A stretch of 64,000 nucleotides of DNA from Eretmocerus hayati (Eukaryota; Arthropoda; Insecta; Hymenoptera; Aphelinidae). The notes below the pieces were generated by a model. That model was not told where the DNA came from and searched no databases. It was given only the letters and a program-made list of their open reading frames with translations. Shown piece by piece: positions 55,786-64,000 of the stretch. How positions within the stretch are numbered: the stretch's first letter is position 1; every line of letters starts with the position of its first letter. The translations under genes were made by a program, and so were the position numbers. The stretch is taken from contig CM056742.1 in assembly GCA_029851415.1 (NCBI GenBank), positions 15,789,736 to 15,853,735 on the forward strand, read 5' to 3'.

Positions 55786-56294
55786 CCGTATCTAATTCGT
55801 CCACAAGATGACGCAAAAATCGCAAGAATTTGCTCTCAATTCAATAAATAGCTTCCAGAAGTCGCCACGCTCACATATCGGTCTTGGGCAGTCTTTTTCT
55901 GAAAAGTACTTCCATTCGCGAGGGAAATGCGCCCAAGTACGTCCGGAAATGAAGGGTTCCGTTGGAAGATAATTTTTTTTTCTAATTGGTCCAAACAAGC
56001 CTGAAATGTCCCACTCATGGGCTCTTGGGTCTACGCGGAGGGTCAGAAAATTCTGAAAGCGAATTTTTCGCACTATTCTAACATACTTAGTCCTGACTGG
56101 GAAAATTCTTTTTGGTTTCTTCCCAGACTTTCCTGGTGATGGTTTTGTCCAGCTTGCTCTAGAATGACTTATATGTATTCTCATACCCTATGATTAAATT
56201 CGCCAAACTTCTCGGCAACTAATGTAATACTTTTGAAATGTAACCGTTTATCTAATCAAATGATTATTTCCATGGTTCATAGATTTCTAAATTA

Positions 56295-56470
56295 CGTTAA
56301 GTCGTTCACTGCAACGGCGAAAACCGGCATTCGTCCCAGAGTGCGAGAGAGTATAAACGCGTAATTTTGCACCTACAAAAGTGAATATTTTGGAATCTCA
56401 TCAGTTTGACATCTATTAACAAGATCCTCACGAATTTTCGCGGGTCTCACCGGTGGGACCCGCGAAAATC
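56295..56470 (+). repeat. Solo end related to the 51481 TTAA element
   Basis: GTTAAGTCGTTCACTGCAAC and then GCGAGAGAGTATAAACGCG match 51477-51540 with divergence. The hairpin CGCGGGTCTCACCGGTGGGA with its complement at 56440-56466 is the counterpart of the GGGCCCCACCGG palindrome. No right end was found. Confidence 0.55.
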
Positions 56471-56859
56471 TCTAATCTCTATCGTGAAATATGGGGCATG
56501 AAGTGAATGAACAAACCACCAAAATCTCAGATGTATTATCGAGCTTTCCGGGAGCATTCGTTGATTTCTCGGTATAATTTGGGTAATTCGCTAGCATGGG
56601 CTGAGCAGTGAACTTTTGTCTTGGATGAACCACGGATCGCAGTTGTGATCCAAGCGAGTATGATTTTCTATCCTCGGGAACCCACGAGCCACAGGTTCTT
56701 ATTCGGGATACTTTTAAACTTTTCTGAATACGAAAAATTCCTCGTACACGGAGAGATGAAACAAGTTTAGGAGAGAGGAAGTGCAATTGCAATACCACCC
56801 TAGCCAGAATATCTGAGTAATTCCGATTGCTCTATGGCAAATGAAAATCTTATGGGTAC

Positions 56860-57085
56860 TAATCGGAATTTTCTACCGGAATGAATATGTTTTAATAGGA
56901 CTTGAATAGGATCTATATTAACGAATTGTAGCGAAGCAGGAATTGAATAGGATTCTATAGAGACCGATAGTCTTGTTAATTCTGAATCGGATTCTAAAAT
57001 TATTGATTGTATTATAATTTTCTCAATAGGATTCTATCGCAAGTTTCTCGTTTCGAATCGGATTCTATTGCAGTTCCCGAGAGGA
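56860..57085. repeat. Degenerate GAATAGGATTCTAT repeat
   Basis: GAATAGGATTCTAT, GAATCGGATTCTAA, CAATAGGATTCTATCG and GAATCGGATTCTATTG recur irregularly over about 225 bp. Self-complementary parts (GAATCC-like) allow weak hairpins. Confidence 0.5.
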
Positions 57086-58085
57086 TGAAATTAGCATTTT
57101 CTCATGCTCAAGAATGTTTTACTTCTGTTTTTTGAAGCTCTCAAGAGCTAACACAAGCATATGAGATTTCTGTGTGCAAATGAAGAACTTATCGTTTGCG
57201 AATATCGTATGAAAAAGTGGATCATGCTACAGGATCCAATCAGATTCAACCCGTCATCACTTTGTTAACATCGATTATCAATATCGTGAAGATTTTCTTA
57301 TAATTCATTGAAAGAATCTGAAAAACATATGGAAAATTTCTGTCACGAGAAGAAACAAGATGAAACACCAGAGGGGTCTCAAAATGGAATGATGCGAGAA
57401 AAACAGTTAAAAACCGAAAAATTCGAGATTGGCTTGCAGACAAATTTTGATCACACTTTCTACACGTGATCTGCTTGTTCTCACCTTTTCGGAACACTAA
57501 CTGCTTTATTTTATGAAAAAATTTTTTATGGGCTTCACTGCAGGTTGACCGGACTATGGTTCCTCAAGAAGAGTTCCAAAAAACCTTGCAGCTCAATTCT
57601 TGTTTTTCGTTCTTTGGTATTTCAGATCATATATATCATAAAAGACTATCTAAGACTATCTTGTGTAATATTGAGGGTCTTTTTGCGCTCTTTGAAATGG
57701 CATCTCGGATCCGACACTATCCACAAGAATCCCCCCTTCCCGGCCTACCAGAAAAAAAGGAAAGAAAAAAAACCTCAAGATAATATTTGGATCATCCGAT
57801 GCTACTTTTATGATTCCCCAAAAAAATTCCACCTGTACCTATTGTTTTTCGTCGTGTTCTTTCAACATTTGCAAGCGTGACACGTAGACCGGGCTCCGCG
57901 AGGCAATTCTCAGCCTCGCGAATTTCTATTCCCGGAAAATTGAACAGTGCGTCGAAATTTCACGCATCCACCGCTTACCATCATTTTTTCCAATTGTAGA
58001 GTGTTCAATCAGGCCGGATAAAATTCGGACACTCGAGAATCCCAATTTTGACAATAAAATTGCACTTTTACTTGACACAGGTACT
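57086..58085. other. Region upstream of the transposase relic
   Basis: No gene recognised. TTGACACAG at 58073-58081 could be a splice acceptor into the transposase frame. A GCGAGG/CCTCGC inverted pair at 57898-57920 forms a small hairpin. Confidence 0.35.
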
Positions 58086-60543
58086 ATGAAGAACATGGAA
58101 GAGCTTGGAAATCAGCAGCTCTCCCCTCAAAGGTTCCAGCACATCGAATACGAAACCTCTCAAGATAATGGATTCAATTTCAGAGCCATCACACAATCCG
58201 AGAACAGGTTTCATGAACAGGGTGAGAGTGTCAAAGATCTCGGCAGTCCGGTGCAGCGTGATTATATGTTGAAGAACCAAATTGCCAACGAGTTTGCAAG
58301 GAAATCACCACAAGACCAAATGAATACTGAAGCTGATCTAGAAAACTTCAGTGATATCTTCCCGAAATCGACGAATCGCTCAAAAAAGTTCGAAAATATG
58401 CTGAACGTGGTTCTCTTCTGGGAATCGAAAATAAGATTGGAAGATGTGCTAACTATGACCCAGGCCATATACGCAAGACACAAATTCGCTAAGGCGGCGA
58501 GATTCGCCATTTTAGAAATGATTAAAGTGCTTGCTGGACCAGAATTCAAAAATTTGAATATAAGTGACTATTACATCTCCTTATACGCCAAACCAGCTGA
58601 AGATCATAGAACATTCACCTTTTTTTGTACTGGCTGCTTTCGCAAAATTTTTGACCCCCTCTTGAAGAAGGAAATGAACTGCGACTCTGTTGGGATATGC
58701 CCTGGCTGTTCGAAGGAGCACACACTACAATGTATATTGAAAGATCAGTACATTTTTGAAGCAATACTGGCATCTGTTGCAAAACTAGACAAAATCTGGA
58801 ATCTCAGCCCAACGATTCTGAACCGAAGGCTATTTGCGATATTCAAGATGCGAAGATATATAGAGAAAATCCACTGTTCAAAGACGAAAGAGAAAATGTG
58901 ATTGTTTTAGGCGCAAATATCAACAGCAATGGTGCAACAATGTTTGAAACAACGACTTACAGTTTGTGGACTATTCTCATGCTGCTGACTGATTTACCGC
59001 CCAAGCTAAGATTCAAATTAGCCATCTTATTTGCTGCTCTCTACACATCTAAAGGGCCGAATTTTCACTTAATGAACTCTTTCATGGAATCATTCTTGCA
59101 ACAGATGCACAAGCTCATGCATGAAGGCATGCTATTTTATCATAAGCTCGAAGAAAAACATACAGGATATTTGTCGTTCCCCTATTCTTCTGCGTTGATA
59201 CAGTGGCAAGGCCAATCCTTCAAGCTCGAAAACAGTTCAATGCTTTTTATGGCTGCTCTTGGTGTTATAACAAAGGTATAAAAATTGGATGTATGAAATT
59301 TCTCAAAAGGCTGAATGCTCATAATCGCAGTCAAGCAGAGTACCTGGAAGATCTGGCAAAATGGGAGAATGTTCGCCCCGATGAGAAAGGAGAAAAACTC
59401 TACAGAGGTATTAGAGGGAAATCAAAAATTTGCGAGCTTCTACCTTATTTTGACAATGTATGGGGTTATCCTCCGGATTCCATGCATGGAGTTTGTCTTG
59501 GAGTTACAAAACAGTTCTGGGAGTACTTAGGTGAAACATCTTGCCCATTCAAACTATCGCCTAAACAAAAGGAGGAAATAGATAGACGCTTGATTTCTAT
59601 GAAGCCAATCAAATCCATGTACCGTTTACCCACACAATTGAAGAAAAAATCAAGCTGGAAAGCGGCAGACTGGTTGTATTGGCTAGTTTTCTATAGCCTA
59701 CCTTGCTACAGAGGAATTCTGAACCCCAGAATTTACAAGTCATATGCTCTTTATGTAGACAGCATCCGCTCTCTTATGGCATCCAAGATCGACCAAGAAA
59801 CTTTGAATAGGTGTGAGGAGAATTTGAAACAATTCGTTGAAGATTGCGAAGAGCTTTTTGGTCCAAAGTTCATGACCTTCAACGTGCACTCTCTCTTGCA
59901 TTTGGTGGACAGTGTCAAGATGAGTGGTCCATTATGGGCAACATCAACTTTTCCTTTTGAAAGTGAAATTGGTCGCTACAAAGAATTTGTGACGGGGCCA
60001 ACAAATGTTTTGGAGCAAATAACTAGTCATGTCTTGGATCTGAATGAGCTTCAGTGTAAAATCGTGGACGATGAAACAGAAAATCCAAGCATACAATTTT
60101 GTAGGAGAGTTATGACAACTAGTAGCATGGTACTCAAATGTCACAGGACAAGAGAAAATGCTATAGTACCGTATTGCCAAAAAGATCCAGAGAAAAATGA
60201 GTACAATAGATGCATTTTCAAAAATATGCCGTTACATTCAACATCGTACACAAGTCCTCAAAAAACAGACGACACCTATATTCAGCTCACGAACGGGAAA
60301 CTCGCTCAACTTCTCCATTTCTCCGTAAAAGATGAAGTGTGTTATGCCCATGTACGAGAGATTCCTGTATGGCCCATAAATGTTGCTGGGGTTACAATCA
60401 ACCATATGCTGCTTGTTGTCAAGGGCGAATCAAGAATCAAGGTCGAACCCATCTCTATGGTTCAAAAGAAGATGGTTCACTTGGAGGTTGATAACGATGC
60501 CGAGTATCTGTGCCATCCTTTTGAAGCTTTCGATGTACAATGA
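58086..60543 (+). pseudogene. CACTA/EnSpm (CMC)-like transposase with two frameshifts
   Basis: Three consecutive frames form one protein of about 800 residues: 58086 to about 58800 (zinc-ribbon pattern CTGC...CPGC, then QYIFEAILASV), about 58780-59158 (ICDIQDAKIY, LGANINSNG, DLPPKLRFKLAILFAALY), and about 59157-60543 (FFCVDTVARPIL, KQFNAFYGCSWC, YPPDSMHGVCLGVTKQFW, FPFESEIGRYKEFV). The order 'N.DG - LPPKLR - D..ARP - KQFNG.YGC.WC - DxMH.VCLGV - SFPFE' is that of animal CACTA-type transposases. The second shift is in or near an A5 run at 59152-59158 and fits loss of one base. At 58928 the usual first catalytic Asp is Asn (AAT for GAT). With the frameshifts this means an inactive copy. Terminal CACTA repeats were not found. 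The stop is at 60541-60543. Confidence 0.7.
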
Positions 60544-60625
60544 ACCTCTCTCAATAGACGAAGATCCTAATTTCTGATCCAATCTTGATATACTTTTAAT
60601 AGTCCATTAAGTATCGGATTCATAA

Positions 60626-61089
60626 AGGCTGGAATTCATAGTTGTTAGTCCGAGATCAGGATCGGCGGATCAGGGTGTGTCTACGAATGAAGCGTACGCA
60701 CTACTCAAGGCTCACAGCGCATACCCACGGCTCACGTGCGCCATGCGCTGCTCATCGGATTTTAGCCGGCGAGTGACATGGATTATCCGGGAGATCGTCA
60801 TCCATTTTCAATCGATAACCTCAATCTCTGTATTGGATCCTGCTGGTAACAAGGGAAATCCATATCACTCGCAGGCTAAAATCCGATGAGCAGCGCATGG
60901 CGCACGTGAGCTGTGGGTATGCTGGGGTATGCACTGTGAGCGATGAGCAGTGCGTACGCTGTATTTGTGGACACACCCTTAGGAGCGCTGTGATCGCTGT
61001 GCTCAGATGTAAAATGCCTCGCCATGGCGATCGCAGCGCCCTAAATCCGCCGACTCTAATCTCGGATTAACGACTATGAATTCCAGCCT
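60626..61089. mobile_element. 464-bp foldback MITE with a second foldback inserted
   Basis: Outer ends AGGCTGGAATTCATAGTTGT (60626) and the complement (to 61089) continue as TAGTCCGAGATCAG and CGGCGGAT against the right arm, with an inner hairpin GCGCTGTGATCGC/GCGATCGCAGCGC (60985-61036). An element at 60672-60979 with ends AGGGTGTGTCTACGAATGAA and complement is inserted into the left arm. It lies directly 3' of the transposase relic. Confidence 0.75.
60672..60979. mobile_element. Inner foldback element, about 115-bp arms
   Basis: Arms 60672-60790 and 60855-60979 pair (AAGCGTACGCACTACTC with GAGCAGTGCGTACGCT; GCGCCATGCGCTGCTCATCG with its complement). A duplication of TATGC/GGGTATGC in the right arm makes it slightly longer. 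Non-coding. Confidence 0.7.
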
Positions 61090-61328
61090 AATAGAAAATG
61101 TAAGATAGTTCCACTCGTTCATCAAGTCAATGTATTGGCTCACCACCCGTACATTATCATTCCTATGCTTTCTTGATAATTGTTACAACTCTCAAATTGA
61201 ACTTTTCATGAAGTTTTGCTCCATAAACAAGAAAGATGAGTTATTGTGGGAAAATTCATACCGTCTATTTTTGAAAAATTGTCAAGTGCGACAAAGCAAA
61301 GATCAATGAGCTAACGTCAATGAGTTAA

Positions 61329-61693
61329 GGCCGTGTCGGAGTCACGCACGAAACGCGGTCTAACTTTACGCAATGGTTTCGTCATCGTGGCCACAAATTA
61401 CTCGAAATTTCTCCAGAAATGTGCCTCTGGTACGATCTGTGAGGACAAATGTTTCTATCCCCCGCAAGACTCGATCCAAGGTGCAAGGTCGCGCTCTCTG
61501 AGGCTTCGAATTGGAATATCTCATGATTGAGCGATTCCTTCTCAAGAACGAGAGACGTTTATCTCCACAGATCGCAGTAGAGGCACATTTATGAAGCAAT
61601 TCCAAGTAATTTGCAATCACCCCCGCCTCGATTGTTGGAAAAACAATTGCGCAAAATTAAACCGCGTTTTCGCCGCGCGACTCCGGCATGGCC
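61329..61693. mobile_element. 365-bp foldback MITE
   Basis: Ends GGCCGTGTCGGAGTCACGC and complement of GGCCATGCCGGAGTCGCGC; the arms continue as AACGCGGTCTAACTTTACGC against GCGCAAAATTAAACCGCGTT. Flanks read TTAA (61325-61328) and TCAA (61694-61697), an imperfect duplication, so the superfamily is unclear. Confidence 0.65.
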
Positions 61694-62639
61694 TCAAGCA
61701 TCTCAAACATGATAAAATCACAAGTTTTCATTGTGAGAATTCTCATTATTTGTTCATCCAGGTCATATTGAATGTATGAATCACTGATGATTATATCGAC
61801 AAACAGTTTTTTGAGGGATACCATGGGTTGAGTTTGTCACTAAGGTTGACAAGTCGAGTAAAACTGACTGAGTGAATACTATACTGTCTTGATGAGTAGT
61901 TGGATACAATTTTACAGATATGTCGTGGTTATAATAAGAGAAATTGAGGATCAAATTGATAAACCTGCATTGTTCAGTGACTGTGATTGAGGAACTTTGA
62001 AAAAGATATTTCAGAGCCCTAATCGCATTGATTTCCACTGACTTTCAATATTGTTGCATACTCCTTAAATATCTCTTACATATAAGTATCATTGGTTTTG
62101 GGCACAACTGATCCCATTGCAGAAATTGAATTGGATGATTAATTCAATCCCTGTGTTTGGAGATATTATCAGTATTGGTACATTTTTCATCGGACGAGAC
62201 AAATGAGCGAATGTGAGGATCAACGGTATAGAACGTTTAAATCTTTTAGGGAAAACGTGTTGATTTCTATTCAACCTTATGACCTCAAGTAACAGCGTCT
62301 TGCAGAAATTCAAAAAACAAGAATACTCACACTAAGCTTCGAGAAAATCCTCATACAGTGTTGTAAGTCTTATAGTTTGACTTGTAATTATCAGCGCTGC
62401 CTCTGATGCACCTGAGAGGTCACGGTTAGACCGCAGTGCACAGAACACCACAATCACACCAAAACTGTAATCCACATTATTTGTTCTTCGGAAATTGTCT
62501 GATAGGTTGTTGTCAGTGTTATTAAGGGTCATCACGGGGACCACGTGAAAAAACAGAAGCTATATCAAAGTAACGTACAAAATACAGCTATGGAAGTTAG
62601 CCTTGTGAGTATATCTACATATGTGTCTTTTTAACATGT
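61694..62639. other. Intergenic, unrecognised minus-strand frames
   Basis: Three minus-strand frames (61781-62038, 62089-62313, 62332-62544) are of 70-85 codons with fairly protein-like composition, but stops precede the nearest donors and no family is recognised. Not called as exons. Confidence 0.3.
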
Positions 62640-62800
62640 GCTTATATGGACAATGTTAATCTCCATAGCTGTATCTTAGAGTAGAAGGCCCATGGGATTA
62701 AATCCTTGGAGATACCTTCATTTTGCACCAAAACAAGATGAATCCCAGAGTTTCATAAGGATCCCTGTTCCGCAAGGTTGGACCTCTCCTTGTGAGTAGA
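62640..62800 (-). repeat. Dispersed repeat copy (33255/43795 family)
   Basis: Contains CTCCATAGCTGTATCTTAGA, GGCCCATGGGATTAAATCC, GGAGATACCTTCATTTTG, AACAAGATGAATCCCAGAGT and CCGCAAGGTTGGACCTCTCC, then TTGTGAGT. A short inverted pair TACAGCTATGGA (62583) / TCCATAGCTGTA (62661) lies just before it. Confidence 0.55.
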
Positions 62801-64000
62801 ATAGCACAATAAAAATTGAAATAGTAACACGTACTTAATATTTTGCATGAATTATTCCACTATGCGTATACCCACAGAAGACATTCTAGCATACGTATCA
62901 CCCTCATCCAGGATTTTATCTTCCGACTCTCAAGAATTGGGTGGTACAAGGCTCTTTCCAAGCATACCATAATGAAATTAGTTCATCTCCAACCTGTTTT
63001 TGCGCTTCAACTTCGGGTCGTGGGACTGTTGGATTCCAAACGCTGGGCCTGAAAATAGCCGCGCGAATACAGAACGAGAATTTTTCTCTATCTCGGGGGT
63101 CCCAAATCGCTCCTGCAGAAATCAATTCCGGGCCAAAGGGATGAGATAGTATTTTATTTCCTGACCACGGTATCTGTCAGCGTAGACGGATGGAAACACG
63201 ATGTTTTCGTGCGGAAGGCGATAACATATATTTTGGTCGGGTTTCGTTAAGAATTGCGTTTTGCGGACAAGACACATTTGCAATCTGAAGGCTTCGACGT
63301 ACATAACGTGTCAAAGGTGGCTCTGTGCGTCAGCTGATGAGCCACGTTTTATGCGTTATGATCTTTATGAATCCTCGTTTCCGGCTGGACATGGCGAAAC
63401 GAGCATAAACCATAGATTCTCGTAAAATAGTTTTTTGCGCAATTTTTCGATGTTTGGGTGCCTACAAAATTGCAAAAAATAACTTTCGCGCCTCGCACAT
63501 GAGGTTCCCCGCTTCCTAGCGATCATTTCAACCCTCGCCTCTGGCTCGGACTGAAAACCAATCGCTCAGGAGCGAGCCACCACCTCATGAACTCGGTGCA
63601 AAGTATACTATTTTCACACTTTTGAAAAGAATTTATGGGACTCGGCGCGCAAACAGCGTGTATCCGCGTGTCGTCCCATGAAGCAAAATACGCGTCTCGT
63701 GCGAAAATTTTTGTTCTTCAGGGAATCGGGGATGCCCACGGAAGCGGGTTTTGAGCCCTGAGAGACTTTGGGGGTGGAACGCGTGAAATCATAGCTATTC
63801 GATAGAGCGAATAATGCTGATGAATTTCCACCAAGTTTAAGCATTTATACCTGAAGGGAAGGCCTCCAAATAATGCAAAGAAATATTGCGAATCTGCGTG
63901 AGTTTTAGGTATCCTGATGGTTTGTTTACATTTGATCATTTGAACCTAGGACTTTTTTGCACGTTTTCCGGGTAACGAGCTACCGTTTGAGGATTGCCAC
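62801..64000. other. Intergenic to window end, no gene recognised
   Basis: More GC-rich than average. Around 63470-63610 there are inverted CCTCATG/CATGAGG words and a GCAAAGTATACTATTTT end like that of the TAGTATATTA foldback family, but no matching left end. No coding frame supported. Confidence 0.4.

Noticed and set aside
57545..57880. 111-codon plus-strand frame upstream of the transposase relic
   Set aside because: Low-complexity hydrophobic and Lys-rich peptide with no domain and no link to the transposase frames.
61781..62544. Possible multi-exon minus-strand gene (receptor-like hydrophobic peptides)
   Set aside because: An in-frame stop lies before the only good donor (near 62335), phases do not join and no family motif is present.

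Overview
The window looks like AT-rich, repeat-saturated nuclear DNA of an insect, most likely a hymenopteran (parasitoid-type wasp lineage). Three things point that way: spliced genes with GT-AG introns and AATAAA signals, a Sigma-class glutathione S-transferase of insect type, and a tandem family of long ankyrin-repeat proteins whose C-termini resemble the PRANC/F-box-like tail known from parasitoid wasps, Wolbachia and poxviruses. No operons, bacterial promoters or CRISPR arrays are visible. The species cannot be named from the sequence alone.

Layout. 1-2.9 kb: minisatellite, a degenerate CTCAAGAA-type array and a 1.2-kb TTAA-flanked non-autonomous transposon. 2.9-29.2 kb: three two-exon ankyrin genes, all on the minus strand (A 2921-5375, broken; B 11806-14236, intact; C 26723-29154, intact). 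Their long spacers are partly homologous, so gene plus flank was duplicated. The spacers carry foldback elements, a tandem satellite, unusual arrays of GTGCG-cored decamers (15.6-18.8 kb) and a cluster of very GC-rich hairpins (18.41-18.48 kb). A 152-bp hAT-type MITE with an 8-bp target duplication lies just upstream of copy C. 29.5-35.7 kb: two possible exons of unrecognised protein, repeat copies, a pogo/Tigger-like transposase fragment and a foldback holding a tRNA-like (SINE-like) pol III module. 35.7-43.8 kb: a nested complex of inverted repeats, including a nearly perfect 2.5-kb palindrome. 43.9-49.5 kb: the Sigma GST gene on the plus strand (5'UTR exon plus four coding exons, 202 aa), whose 4.2-kb second intron holds a 2.3-kb foldback with about 99% matching arms and a TA-flanked MITE. 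49.5-57.5 kb: piggyBac-like and other MITEs. 58.1-60.5 kb: a frameshifted transposase of the animal CACTA/EnSpm (CMC) kind. 60.6-64 kb: further foldbacks and repeats, with no recognisable gene.

The genes do not form a pathway. The ankyrin-PRANC-like proteins are probably cytosolic adaptors (possibly SCF ubiquitin-ligase substrate receptors), while the GST acts in detoxification or prostaglandin/lipid-peroxide metabolism. What unites the window is its architecture: more than fifteen inverted-repeat elements of several superfamilies, often nested, surround and penetrate a few host genes.

All arm boundaries and identities were read by eye. Exon-level coordinates of the ankyrin and GST genes and the TSD/TIR positions were counted base by base; foldback arm limits are approximate (about 10-30 bp).
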